A DNA stretch of 64,000 nucleotides, taken from contig OW203724.1 in NCBI GenBank assembly GCA_934045075.1, positions 21,233,721 to 21,297,720 on the forward strand, read 5' to 3'. Below, one piece after another: positions 1 through 10,755 of the stretch. Position numbers and translations under genes: made by a program. The notes beneath the pieces are model-generated. The model was not told the DNA's origin. It made no database searches and was given only the letters and a program-made list of their open reading frames with translations. The stretch is from Yponomeuta sedellus. Taxonomy: Eukaryota > Arthropoda > Insecta > Lepidoptera > Yponomeutidae. Positions within the stretch are counted from its first letter, which is position 1. Each line of letters starts with the position of its first letter.

Positions 1-166
1 TCAGGAGTACGATCGACGACCATGCCCAGTACTAGCGATGGTTGGAGTGGTAAATCCGCCATTATTTCTTCTGTAAGAAAGACTATGTTTATCGGGGGCA
101 AGATCGACGCGATATTTATTATATTATATAGTATTTATATTTAATATATAATAAACATAATATAAT

Positions 167-328
167 ATTATCAGGTTCAAATGATGTTAGGATACGACCT
201 TTTGGAATGAAGCGGTATATTACGCAAACAACGGGAAAACGCGTGACACGTGAGTGACGAATAGAACTTCATCGTGTAACGCAACTCCAACAAAAGATCA
301 TATCCTAACAGCATTTCAATCAGATAAT
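167..328. repeat. Foldback (MITE-like) element
   Basis: The arms 167-204 and 291-328 are inverted copies of each other, matching at 32 of 38 positions by eye, around an 86-bp centre. The arm core is GTTAGGATA. No coding capacity is visible and no target duplication is clear. It is probably a non-autonomous DNA transposon or an old hairpin insertion. Confidence 0.5.
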
Positions 329-1190
329 TAGTATAAATAAATATACATATAAAGCTTGAAGAATTTACAAACTTATTTAAAGTAAAGAAAGGAAAAAAAA
401 TGGAGTTATTAGTTATGTATTATAATAGTTATTATTATATAATTAATTATATATTAGACATTTTTTTATAAATTAAAATTGGAAATAAACTTATATTATC
501 ATTATTATGCTATTTTCTAAATCGTAAAATATGTCTTCATATTAAAATGTTCAATGTTTACATGGCATGATGTGTTTCGAAATAGGAAAGAGCCACCTGT
601 ATAGTCGCGCGGATCCGCGCTTACGCGGCGAGTGAACATACAACATCGTATGTGTGCATGTGTGCGTGTATTTTAGACATGATGGCCAAAAAAGGCATTT
701 ATCTGCTACACTATTTATCCAACGTAATTATTGAATTGAAATATATAAAAGGGACAAAATTCCCATCAAAATGATACAAGTAAGTCAATACAAACATACT
801 GAGAGATGTGTACAAACATGGAACAAACATTCCAAGTACTTTAGAATGTTAGTTTGGTTTCAAGATAATACGATAATAATGCATAGATTCAATCAAAATT
901 TTATTTATGTAGATAGCAGAAGAACTATAAATAATGATTACTTACCCCTTATTTCGTAAATAAGCTTATTTTCCTTAGAATTTCACTTTTTTGTCTACCT
1001 CGTAGTTGTTTGCGCGCACTCGGCAAGTTTGAATTTCAACCACTTGAATTGACCGGTTTTTTGACATTGTACTCTGTGGGTGACTATTGTATATGGTTCA
1101 TTCGTTCATTAGGATTAAGAAAAACACTATTTTAAACTCTGTTCCCTTGTATTATTGATTAAAATAGCGCAAAACCTACACGATATCGGA
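329..1190. other. AT-rich unassigned DNA
   Basis: This is AT-rich sequence with no supported gene. A TATA-like TATAAAAG lies near 742-752, just before a 62-codon ORF at 771-959. That ORF shows no recognisable domain and its ATG falls about where such a TATA box would place the transcript start, so I do not call it a gene. Confidence 0.4.
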
Positions 1191-1192
1191 TG

Positions 1193-1260
1193 CGCGCGGA
1201 TACGCGCTTAGGCATTCTAGTACTGCCGCGCGGATCCGCGCTTCGGCGTTCCAGAGGTTA
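1193..1260. repeat. 34-bp GC-rich tandem with palindromic core
   Basis: The palindrome GCGCGGATCCGCGC lies at 1228-1241. A one-mismatch copy lies at 1194-1207, exactly 34 bp earlier. A third copy, identical over 17 bases, is at 606-622. These GC-rich islands stand out in AT-rich DNA. The last copy runs up to the start of the BEL pol remnant. Confidence 0.5.
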
Positions 1261-2514
1261 AAGCAGCTGCATCCCTTTCTCGACAAGGAAAACTTACTAA
1301 GAGTTGGCGGAAGAATTCAAAACTCGAATGTTTCATTTTCACAAAAACATCCCATAATCTTGCCTAAGTCACGAATAACCGACTTGATTATTCATCACGA
1401 GCACCTTCGTTTGTTACATGCCGCTCCAAGATTACTCTTGTCTAGTTTAAATAAGCAATATTGAATAGTTAATGCTTACAGACACGTTAAAAAATTAGTC
1501 CATAAATGCTTACTGTGTTTCAGAATGAAGGCTGAATGTGCTAAGCAACTAATGGGTTCCTTGCCCCCTGAAAGGGTGCAAGCGTGCAGAGCCTTTAAAA
1601 AGATAGGGATAGATTTCGCAGGCCCAATACAAATTAAAAATTCTCGCGTAAGACGAGCCTTACAGACAAAGGCATATATTTGTGTTTTTGTCTGCTTTGT
1701 AACAAAGGCTATACATCACGAGCTTTGTTCTGATATCAGTACATACTGCTTCCTTGCCTGTTTCAAGCGATTTATAGCACGCCGAGGCTTACCCACAGAT
1801 GTATTCTGCGATAATGGGGGCTGTTTCAGAGGGGCAAGGAATGAATTAGTCCGTCTATATGAACTTCAGACTTCGCGAGAGCATCAGACATTGGTACAAG
1901 ATTATTCAGCTCAGCAAGGGATAGGCTTCCATTTCGTACCTAGTTACTCGCCAGTGTTTGCTGGTCTTGCGGAGGCTGCTGTAAAAAGCATGAAGTTTCA
2001 TTTAAAACGAATAATACAAAACTATGTCTTAACATATGAACAGGTCAACACAATTTTATGTCAAATAGAAGCCGTTTTAAACTCTAGGCCTTTATTGCCT
2101 GTAGTAGCCGATGATGTAAATGATTTTAGTTATCTTTCACCTGGACATTTCTTGATAGGAACTGCTATGACTTCTTTCCCAGAGAGAGAAGTTACTGAAA
2201 CTCCTACAAACAGATTAAAATTTTGGGAAATTTGTAATAAAGTTAAATCAGAATTTTGGAAAATCTGGCATAAATATTATTTAAACATTTTACAATGCCG
2301 TCCCAAGTGGCGCGACAGCATGCCCAACGTCAGAGTTGGCGCATTGGTTATAATGAGAGAGCCTAATGCTCCTCCTCTAACATGGCCTATGGCTAGAATT
2401 GTAAAGGTCTATCCAGGCCTAGATGGAAAAATTCGTGTTATCGATGTAATGACACCTAACAAGAAGATATATAAACGTTCATTAAGTGGTATCTGTGTGC
2501 TACCTCTAGATTAA
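1261..2514 (+). pseudogene. pol: BEL/Pao LTR retrotransposon pol, integrase part (interrupted)
   Basis: This is the 3' part of a BEL/Pao polyprotein. Reading from 1261 gives the integrase zinc-binding region (histidines near 1400-1430, then a Cys-x2-Cys ending at about 1520). An in-frame TGA stands at 1462-1464. The open part from the ATG at 1525 encodes 329 residues: an integrase core with candidate catalytic D30, D96 (in CDNGG) and E150 (in LAEAAVKS), then a C-terminal DUF5641-like domain at about residues 230-329, ending at TAA 2512-2514. Integrase joins element cDNA to host DNA. No gag, protease, reverse transcriptase or LTR pair was found nearby, so this is a truncated, non-functional copy. 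The assignment rests on integrase motifs plus the DUF5641-like end, a combination typical of BEL/Pao. Confidence 0.88.
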
Positions 2515-2652
2515 AACAAAAATACCTTTTATTTTTTATAAAACCTTGTATAGCAAGCTAATTTAGTCCTAAGAAAATGTTAAGTAACAGTTTTTGTTTA
2601 TTTTGAGACAAGCTCGTTTCAGTTTGGTTTCTTAGGTCACTTAAATTTACAT

Positions 2653-3645
2653 TTAGCTCGGTTTAAAAATATCGGCTAGATCCGAGGCCTGTCGGATTCT
2701 GTACGACGGTTGGCCCTCAGCCCGTCGGACAAGAACGTGACCATCCCGCGTCCATACGTAGCGCCACTCGGCGAGGCGAGCCTGCTCCCGGGCCCTTTGA
2801 AAAAGCTGCCGATTTACTTTTGTGAGCCGCTCATTGACATAAAATCGACGCGGCTCTCCGGCAAGGCCCATATCGGCCGTAGTGGCACCGCGACGCACCC
2901 GAGCTCCGCGGAGGAGTTCGTCACGAGTAGCGCGTCGCGCGAGCCGCACCACGATGGGGCGCGGGGTGCCACTGTCGCTACGCCACGCACCCATCCGCTC
3001 CGCCCGGACCACATCGCGCTCATCAATATCCACACCAAGCTTCCTGCCGACCAACGTTACCACGTGAAAAATGTTTTCACCAGGACTCTCTACGATATTG
3101 TTCACCTGGATATCATTGCCGAGGAGATCTTGGTCTCTATCTTGAAGTTCTAACTTAAGACCAACTATCGCTTTCTCCAGCATTTCCGTCCCAGCAGATG
3201 CAACTTTTTCGGTAATTTTTTGCTCTAGTGCGTCCACCCTCTTATCGAGGGCCTCCATCCTGCCAGTGAATGAAGCCAGTGCCTCCCTTGTGTTGAGGTA
3301 TTCCTGGCGGAATTCCTCCATCTCGCGCCGGACAGCCTGAAGGTCTTGTTTATTTTCCTTCATAAACGCTCTTAGCTCGGATGCGAGTTCCTCTAGAGAA
3401 GTTCCGTTAGTTGCTGCGGGAGAGGACTGCTGAGACTGAATGGGAGATCCCGACGCGCCGGGCGTTACAACAGTCCTTCCGTCATGAATGAAGGCCCGCT
3501 TGCAGTCCGGACACTGCCAGTTCGCCGTGGCACCAGTGGTTGTCAAGCGTACGCATGTTCTATGGTAGGCGATTTCGCACATCGTGCATTTAGCGCCATC
3601 TGTACGTAGCGACAAGGACTTCTGGCAAACGCCGCATTTAACCAT
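2653..3645 (-). CDS. Non-LTR retrotransposon ORF1-like protein with PHD finger, coiled coil and FP-type C-terminus
   Basis: An intact 330-codon ORF. Residues 4-48 form a C4HC3 PHD-like zinc finger (C4, C7, C20, C23, H28, C31, C45, C48). About 80-165 is a charged heptad-rich coiled coil, suggesting oligomerisation. About 165-260 resembles the RRM-like region of LINE ORF1 proteins. About 262-330 (from RRFYVNERLTK to YVWTRDGHVLVRR) resembles the C-terminal domain shared with baculovirus FP25K-like proteins and insect LINE ORF1s. Such proteins coat element RNA. The ORF is GC-rich against AT-rich flanks. No ORF2 follows: downstream on this strand lies the BEL pol. It is therefore either a stranded LINE 5' part or a retained single-gene copy. 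The ATG at 3645 is the first before the zinc finger. Family placement is firm; a live function is not shown. Confidence 0.8.
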   Translation of the reverse strand: MVKCGVCQKSLSLRTDGAKCTMCEIAYHRTCVRLTTTGATANWQCPDCKRAFIHDGRTVVTPGASGSPIQSQQSSPAATNGTSLEELASELRAFMKENKQDLQAVRREMEEFRQEYLNTREALASFTGRMEALDKRVDALEQKITEKVASAGTEMLEKAIVGLKLELQDRDQDLLGNDIQVNNIVESPGENIFHVVTLVGRKLGVDIDERDVVRAERMGAWRSDSGTPRPIVVRLARRATRDELLRGARVRRGATTADMGLAGEPRRFYVNERLTKVNRQLFQRAREQARLAEWRYVWTRDGHVLVRRAEGQPSYRIRQASDLADIFKPS

Positions 3646-5629
3646 GTTGGAGTTGCAGGAAACAGGTAAAAGTCGCTAGGTGTCGGTATGTCGCCAACTA
3701 ATAGTAAATAAAACAGGTCGCTACCGATATCGGGGGTATTTGCGAAAGTTATCTATCGCAATACTAGCGATCTAGCACTAGGAATCACAAAAATACTAGC
3801 CTTCACGATCACTTCCAGTATCACAAACACTTTCGCGAGTGCACTGTATGTTGAACTTTTTGTTGCCCTATGTTGAGGCCTCTCCAAACGCAAGTAAGTA
3901 ATTGTAAAAACCTTCTGTCAAATATATCTGGCAGCACATAGAAACTTTTTTGTTTTTTTTGTTTTTGTGTTTTCGGAAATCCAATGCATCCAATGCACTA
4001 AAAAAAACACACAAATCGATTCAATTGTGCCTTTAAAATTTGAAGTATTCCCGCTATTTCTTCAGGATCCCAAAATCAGATCCCGGCTTGGTGACTATGG
4101 GACAACCTATGAAGCTTTTAAACTAAACAATAATAGTCTCAATCAGTCCACGCGTCTTTAAGTATTCGGGGAATATTAAAAAAATCATTAAAAAAATCCG
4201 ACAAGTTGAGAACCTCCTTTTTTCGAAGTCGAGTAAAACCAACCATGATCCACGATCTAAGCGTCTTTGTGTACGTATCATCTCCACCTAACCAAGATTA
4301 TTGGTCAATTAATCCATTGGTTGCAGGTCATAATGATAGATCATTACGGTCCTAGTCTACGACGCCGGGATGCCCTGAGGGTGATACGTGGTGATACTGC
4401 CACATTATGTCGCCTGGTCTGTCTGTTTGTGTTGGCTGAGATACAAGGAGATCATTTCAAGGATTGAATTTGGTCAAATAAATTAAGACACAGACTTTTT
4501 AACCAAAGACTTTGAAAAACGAGGAGTGTTTTAAGTTTGATGCCTGTTATCTATGAAACGGGCCAAATCATGAATATTCATTAGGTAAAACGTAATTGCT
4601 TTAATTCCCAATGTTTCGGCAGCGTTGCAGTTGCCGTGGTCACGGGTAGACTGAAGTAGCGAGTACAGCCAATTATTCTAAGTATCTAGTTACTTTTAGT
4701 TTTTCGCAGCGGGCCGACACACAACTTTCATTCCCGTGCTAGTGAATCTGTTCGTCTATTTGTTGATAATAGTTCTCAAATAGAAGGACCAACATCAATG
4801 TGACTTATTTTAATCGCGTGATTTAAAACTTGTGACTTATAATAAAAGCTAAATAACTTAACTCATGGTTTACACCTAGTAATATGTGCAGCCATTTTCT
4901 AGAAAACCAGCTTTGCTGACATTATTTTGTTCTCAGAAACATGTAATAATTATAAATCAAACATACTTACAGTTTTGGTGTCGGTTTCAAGCGTGTAAAG
5001 ATCTCAGGGTTAACCTTTATTGTATATACCTATATTTTTACCTCTTTAAGAGATATATCAAAGGTTTTTTTTTATTTTTAGGAAAAAACGTTATAAATCG
5101 ATACTACCATTAAATTTTTCCTACGTTCATTTGTTTATATATTACTTTCTTTGTACGTTACCTAAAGGACTTTGTCCATTTTGGGCTATACGTGGACAGA
5201 ATGTAAGAGAAAAATCGAAATAACCCCTGATTATAAAAAACTTCAAAACGAATATTTTTGCTTATCTCGTTGTATCAACAGACATTTTAAACAGTTACAA
5301 ACTAATAAGAATTTTATTTAAAATCCAGTCTTTATTCTGTCAACCACCCTTGATTTTTATTTTGGTGTTGCAATTTAAAGAATTAATTTAGTCACAACTT
5401 GCACAGAAAACAATTTGAAGTCTCTAACGCAACGCGTTTTAGTATTATTTGGGTAAAAAATAATGGCACACTAATGCAACGGCATTACAATACTTGCTAG
5501 ATGTGTTGTATTCAATCATTGGTGCGATAAAATAATTAAAAGTAATAATCTGGATTTAGGGGTAAACTAGTTATTTATGGCAACACTAGACAAAAAAATT
5601 GTTTGAATTGTCATTATCACCGGCTTATA
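3646..5629. other. Unassigned AT-rich DNA
   Basis: 3646-3860 is less AT-rich and may be the 5' leader of the ORF1-like gene on the minus strand. 4610-4665 carries a motif (CAGTTGCCGTGGTCACGGG) that resembles the centre of the foldback at 23168-23327, so it is an interspersed repeat piece. The ORFs at 3967-4161, 4267-4467 and 4886-5113 have no recognisable domain. Nothing else is supported. Confidence 0.4.
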
Positions 5630-6903
5630 CGAGGGCTGCTACTTATGTATGCGGAATAGAAAAAATAAACAAATGTATATGGCTAAATGCTTTTATTGTT
5701 TTTCAAAGTATTCTCCACTATGATCGATGCACCTTTGCATTCGATGAAACCAATTTGTAAAACACTTTTTCCACTCTGATTGAGGTATCTCCAAAACGTG
5801 CTGTTTGAACGCATCTACGGCATCTTCACGGGTCGAAAATCGTTGACCACGTAATTTATTCTTTACATTTGGGAATAAATAGAAATCATTGGGAGCCAAA
5901 TCAGGGCTGTACGGTGGATGACCCATCAATTCTATTTTTTGACCATCCAAAAATGTAGTTGTTTCCTGAGATGTATGACAGCTGGCATTGTCATGGTGAA
6001 GTATGATTCTGCGTCGCTGGTTGTTTTGGCGTATTTCTTCAAATACTTCCGGCAAACAAATGCTCGTGTACCACTCCGAATTAACAGTTCTGCGATTCTC
6101 CAGTGGTATTGTAGCCACATGGCCATTAATACCAAAAAAGCAGGCCACCATTTGCTTTACAGTGGGAGTGTTGAGTTTGTTTGCTTTGCACGAGCCACTT
6201 TCGTAGAGTTCGGCTCATTTTGAAACACCCAAACTGTTGATTGTTGTTTAGTTTCGGGATCATACGCGTAGATCCAGGATTCGTCACCTGTGTAGATATT
6301 ATAAACAGATTTTGAGTCGCCTCCGTTGAATTTTTTTAAGATTTTCTTGCACCATTTGAGTTAAGTTGTGCGGGATCCAACGCGAACAAATTTTTTTTAC
6401 AGACAAATGTTCATGTAATATCCTATGAATGCTCGTCATACATATGCCCAGAATAGCCTCTATCTCGCGATACGTAACATGGCGGTCTTGCATTCTTAGT
6501 TTTCGCACAGCTTCAATATTTTGTGGCACAACCACCGATTTCGGGCGACCTTCTTTAACTTCGTCCGTGAGCTTACTGCGCCCGCGATTAAACTCATTGA
6601 TACACAGTCGTTTTTGATGGAGCTTCACCACCAAAAGTCGAAGTTAATTGATCTACGCACTGTTGTTGCGTTAAACCACGTCGAAAATCGTAATAAATCA
6701 TAGCACGAATATTTTCACGAGTAAGTTCCATTTTTTCAGCGATATGACATTTTAAACCCAACAAAATCAAAACACTTACGTATATAAGAGAAAAATATTA
6801 GCGGCCAGTATTTAAAAAAAGAACGAATTTGACCATGGAGGTCAGACATTGCGTTTAAAATTATTGGAATCCCAGATTCCGCAGACATAAGTAGCAGCCT
6901 ATG
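5630..6903 (-). mobile_element. Mariner element with both terminal inverted repeats
   Basis: A complete-length mariner of 1274 bp. The ends are inverted repeats of about 28 bp sharing GGCTGCTACTTATG and GCGGAAT, and each is flanked by TA (5628-5629 and 6904-6905), the mariner target duplication. It encloses the broken transposase gene on the minus strand. With both ends preserved it could in principle be mobilised by a transposase supplied from elsewhere, but its own gene is disrupted. Confidence 0.9.
5693..6731 (-). pseudogene. Mariner transposase, frameshifted
   Basis: The reading starts at the ATG 6731-6729 (MELTRENIRAM) and shifts frame near 6600-6617. The helix-turn-helix DNA-binding half (6299-6634 frame) is followed by another frame change near 6300. 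The catalytic part then shows GDESWIYAYD around 6260-6290, HHDNASCH, and YSPDLAPND with 34 residues between the second and third aspartates. That spacing is the DD34D signature of mariner. The C-terminus from about 6150 to the stop at 5693 is open for 152 residues. The enzyme would cut and paste the element at TA sites. At least two frameshifts make this a pseudogene. Subfamily is not assigned. Confidence 0.9.
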
Positions 6904-7002
6904 TATACATACTCTTCGGCTAAAACAAACAAAACGATTCATTCATTCATTGTTTTTGCTGTTTTTTTGTTTTTCGTAATATCACTACTTTGGCTTGTTA
7001 AA

Positions 7003-7134
7003 ATGGATCCCGATTCTTCGCTTATTGATAACCCCGGCTCAACTACGGATTTTGTACCGGACTTACCTTGTGGTACTTACCAAATAAAGCAAGCAAATCA
7101 TAGGACACCTTGCAGCAAAAAACTCACAATGCAG
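7003..7134 (+). other. Possible short coding exon
   Basis: An open stretch of 44 codons starts at ATG 7003 (MDPDSSLIDNPGS...) and runs to ...MQ before a GT donor at 7135-7136. A stop follows at 7141-7143 if it is not spliced. The same frame is open upstream to 6901 and there encodes a hydrophobic segment that could be a membrane anchor, but that part begins inside the mariner end. Composition looks more coding-like than its flanks. I do not recognise the protein. It may be chance. Confidence 0.2.
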
Positions 7135-7460
7135 GTATATTGATGCAAATTAATTACTGTAATAGGGTTCTTACTAACACATACTATAAAACCTACTACT
7201 TAGTTTTAATTCAATTGACTGTTCACGTTTAGCCAAATCGCCCATACAAAGTGGACAAAGTCCTTTAGGTGAAGCGAACAAAACAATTTCTAAATCTGAA
7301 CGTTAAACCTGGAGATTTTTTTAGCTCAAAAACGAAACGACTACAAAATTTGTTTTAAAATTGAAACATGGTCCAATGGTGCAAGTTAAGTGGCCTATCC
7401 AAGCATTGATATCTAGCATAGATAAACTAAGCTCAAAGCTTAAATTTTTAATGGCAACAC

Positions 7461-7560
7461 ATGTTTCCATGTTTGTGATGTCCTTTCCTGGTTACCACAG
7501 CTCAGGGTATCCTCTTTTGGGACCAGGACAAATGATAGTGTTGTGTGAAAGTTTGTATTG
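7461..7560. repeat. Interspersed repeat (family I)
   Basis: This segment matches 56725-56812 in order and spacing (GTGATGTCC, CCTGGTTACCA, GGGACCAGGA, TTGTGTG) and more weakly about 30270-30370. It also resembles the body of SINE-A. It is likely a decayed SINE body. Confidence 0.45.
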
Positions 7561-7576
7561 TTATTATTATTAATAC

Positions 7577-7728
7577 GGTACAGTCTGTTAGTAGGCTTCG
7601 GTTTTCACCGAAAGCACACGAATGTAATACTACTTCCTGCTCTGTATTTCGAAATTAAGTGTCATATTTAGTTCCGATATTTCTATTACACGAATATATC
7701 TGATAGTAGCCGAGGTATATTCTAAAAG
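7577..7728 (+). repeat. MITE copy, one end preserved
   Basis: Plus-strand homologue of the complete element at 35197-35387, which lies on the opposite strand. Shared blocks include CACACGAATGTAATACTACT, TCCTGCTCTGTAT, ATATTACACGAATATATC and the end GATAGTAGCCGAGG. The right terminal repeat (ATATTCTAAAAG) is present; the left end is lost or altered near 7577. Confidence 0.6.
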
Positions 7729-8488
7729 AAAACAGACCGTTACACATTTTTAACAGTCACAATATTAGGTCTCGGGGACAAGATAAAACCAAATATCAAA
7801 AGGCTACCAATATCATTTCTCATTCCACTCTCACAGTCTCAATAGACCGTCGTCATGCCGATTAAAAATCAATATCGCGCTGTAAAAGATCGCCTGCGCA
7901 GTCAATCGATCAACGATCTATAGACCGTCTGTGTGGATCCTTTGTAGTGGACTTAGATTACTGATCGAAGATCATGTTATATTGTCATCGTATTTGAGAT
8001 AATGAGTTTTTTTTTGGCAGGTCCGATTGATAAAGGATTAATCTCGATGATTATGCACGCGCCAAGAGTTCTAGTGAAAATCTTTAGCTCTTTCTTTCTT
8101 TATGATAACATCATTGTCGTTTCTGTTTGAAGTGTATGCACCCTGCTGTTTCAGGGGATGGCTTGCAGCCCTTATTCACATAGGTACATAAACTCACACC
8201 CGTTTTCCGGAGGGGTAGGCAGAGACCAGAGGGTTTGCCATTGCCTCTTGCAACGTCCTGATAAAATTCATCCGCTTCGTCAACATTTTATCTTGCTCTT
8301 TGCTAACACATTCCCTATTTGAGTACAATGTAAATGTACTTAGCTGTGTTTATCTAGACACTGGGCTATTACAATCTGTTGTAATAGTTATCTACGATAC
8401 AATAGATATATAAATAAAGAACACTTTATTGCACAACCAGAAAAAAAGAATATAATTATCACAATACAAGCATAATACATTAAAATTG
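7729..8488. other. Mostly unassigned; interspersed repeat at 8131-8290
   Basis: 8190-8290 (AACTCACACCCGTTTTCCGG, GGGGTAGGCAGAGACCAG) resembles 37160-37260 and is a dispersed repeat seen twice here. 8401-8440 carries a minus-strand AATAAAGTGTTC-type LINE 3' end. The rest shows no gene. Confidence 0.4.
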
Positions 8489-8692
8489 ACGACCTCTGTG
8501 GCGTAGCGGTAGCGCATCTGTCTACCATGCAAGAGGTCCCGGGTTCGAATCCCGGCTGGGGACAAAAAAATACCCAGGTCTTGGATGTTTACATGTTTGT
8601 GATGTCGTGGTTTCTGGTTCCCACGACACAGGGTATCCTAGTGTGGGGTCAGAAGCAATGTATGTGCCTGTATGTAAATGTTATGTTATGTT
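8489..8692 (+). repeat. SINE-A, tRNA-headed
   Basis: It begins with a tRNA-like head holding A-box-like GTAGCGGTAGCGC and B-box GGTTCGAATCC. A body follows (GTCTTGGATGTTTACATGTT, TCTGGTTCCCACGACACAGG), then the tail TGTTATGTTATGTT. The same head-body-tail order recurs at 45038-45223 and 51444-52100, and the body alone in reverse at 13233-13356. The head would supply an internal RNA polymerase III promoter. Confidence 0.85.
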
Positions 8693-8833
8693 AAAAATAC
8701 GTTCAGTAACTTCGATTTACTATTAGCTATTGGAAGAGTAGACAATCGATCGGCTTTTAAGTCACTGCTGCAAAGCCATTGGTAACCTAACAAAACAGAA
8801 CAGATTGCAAATGTGTAGCTGTGCTGTTAGATG

Positions 8834-8900
8834 TAGATGATAGATAGATAGAGAACACTTTATTGTACATACAAATGAAAATTACACAGATGTACTCAAT
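8834..8900 (-). repeat. Jockey/CR1-type LINE 3' end fragment
   Basis: On the minus strand TGTACAATAAAGTGTTCTC is followed by a (TATC)n tail. It matches the same terminal block at 12085-12192 and 14372-14475, where a longer 3' UTR is present. Confidence 0.5.
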
Positions 8901-8984
8901 TAACCCATTTTCTGATTCTTTATGAAGTTAAAAAAAACCAGAGAAATAAATTGAAAGAAAAACAGAAGTATTTCTTAATGACTC

Positions 8985-9476
8985 GTAATGCATAACTGCA
9001 CCACTTTCTATACGTGCGCCCTGTGGGCTATATATACTCAAAAGTCCTACAACGCCCTCCGCGTCCAGTACAACAATGCTTTTAGAGCGTTGATGGGACT
9101 GTCACGCTTCTGCAGCGCTTCAGGGATGTTCACAGAAACAAGGGTAGATTGTTTTTACACCACTATGCGTAAAAGATGTGCGTCCCTGGTGCGTCGGGTT
9201 CGTGGCAGCCCCAACAGCGTTCTAGGCATGACAGCGGATAGGTTAGACTGTCCCTATATAAGTATATAACTCGCTGCTGCTTCGTCTCCCATGGGATTGG
9301 GCGGCACGGAGAATGATTTATTTTGCAAAATGTATACCTTTTCTAACACTTACAAAGTTCAATGTTAACACTAAAATAGAATTTTAATTAAATTGAATTT
9401 ACTATTATACAGTGTACATAGATACTAACACAATATGGATGCCATGTATCTGAAATAAAAATATATAATAATAATA
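8985..9476 (+). pseudogene. 5'-truncated LINE: end of reverse transcriptase ORF plus 3' UTR
   Basis: 8988-9269 encodes a Jockey/CR1-type pol C-terminal segment (LRVQYNNAFRALMG, MRKRCASLVRRVR, LDCPY). The frame then ends and a 3' UTR with AATAAA and a (TAA)n tail closes the copy near 9476. From about 9217 onward it is matched by a second copy at 34108-34363, confirming the 3' end. 5' truncation is the usual outcome of target-primed reverse transcription. It is non-functional. Confidence 0.8.
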
Positions 9477-10540
9477 AACACAATTCGGGTTCAAACGGAT
9501 CGTGTAATAAATCGTGATTGTTTATTAGGTAATTATTTTAATTCCCACCAACCCTCACTACAATAATTGACTGTATTTTTGTCCATTATTGACCTAGGCA
9601 GGCAAACGTTGGAAATGATGTTTTACCTAATAAATAATCGCGATTAGACCAGTTTAATATATAATTAGAAAAAATGTATTTTTTTCGTAGATTGGACCAA
9701 AACTTCCGGCGGAACCCCAAACATAACGTCTTGTCCAATAGACCACCATCATCACGAGTGCAACGTCCAAGATAATTAATGAAAAGCACAGCGGATAAAA
9801 CATGATTAACAACAGCGTACAAACAGAGCGATAAGCGCTGGATAATCAGCTCGGGATCATAATGAACGATGTCACTTGTATTTGTACAAGTCTCGCAGAC
9901 CCAATCCAGCGTAAAGTGCTAGATTTTCTGCTCGTTTCTCCTACTCCTTATAGTTTGAGAACTATGTATATCGCCATAGGGTGCGTATTGTAGTAAATCT
10001 CAATATACTTTACAGGCCTCATCACTTAACCCCTAGCTAGTTTCTGACGTGAATGGGCATTGATCAGGGAGGCATCGATGTCGTAAAGTGAAAACCATTT
10101 CGAGGAATAGCGATACTGATTATTATTAGGGGTTTAAATAGGTAAAATAAAAACGGATTATTAATATTTATCGCAAAATAATGTTCACTTCATTTTCTTT
10201 TCAATGACATCATTGGCTCTAAAGCGGTAGTTCCATTGTTTACAAATATTTAAAAAAATTCGTCAACAATAACATTTGTCAAACGTCAACTTTTTTTTAT
10301 AATGAATAAATTCAATGAACGTAGTTCATAATGCCAGTGGTGACGTCATGCTTACAAAACTTTAAATAACTAATAAAAAAATAATAACATCAAAAATTAG
10401 AAAAAATTCAAATTAGTTTCTTATATATTAGATTTATAGAATAAAAAATAGGATGTGACAATGCCCATTGTCTATAAAGTGCTGAGTTACTTTTTCTATT
10501 AAGTGGAAATATTTTTAACCACCACAAGTCCTGTCCCGTC
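9477..10540. other. Unassigned DNA
   Basis: No repeat family or gene was recognised. The short minus-strand ORF at 9586-9822 has no domain. Confidence 0.4.
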
Positions 10541-10755
10541 GAAGCGCCCGTGCCCTAGTCGAACCAAGTGATTAGAATCAATCACTCGAGTTAAGCGACA
10601 ACGGCGCGGTAACGTGCAGGATGGGTGACCGTCCCGTGACTACCAATCAATAGTGGCTCTTTTCTGAGCTGTCATGTAATTGCAATCGTTAAGCCAGCCC
10701 TTATGGGCGGCTAGATAACTTCTCACAGTAAGGCCCGCCACTGACTTACAATCCT
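10541..10755 (+). repeat. SINE-F (5S-headed), 3' truncated
   Basis: It starts at the family 5' end (GAAGCGC) and keeps the 5S-like block near 10594-10645 (TTAAGCGACAACGGCGCGG, GGATGGGTGACCGTCCCGTG). It continues into the middle (CTTATGGGCGGC, AAGGCCCGCCACTG) and stops at CTTACAATCCT. The LINE-like tail is absent. Confidence 0.75.

Noticed and set aside
771..959. 62-codon ORF after a TATA-like box
   Set aside because: The ATG is too close to the TATA-like motif, there is no domain, and the composition is as AT-rich as the flanks.
2710..3153. ORF of 147 codons on the plus strand
   Set aside because: It overlaps the ORF1-like gene in antisense and owes its length to GC-rich codons; no domain.
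8489..8565. tRNA gene-like A and B boxes
   Set aside because: Acceptor ends do not pair and the sequence continues into the SINE-A body found in other copies.
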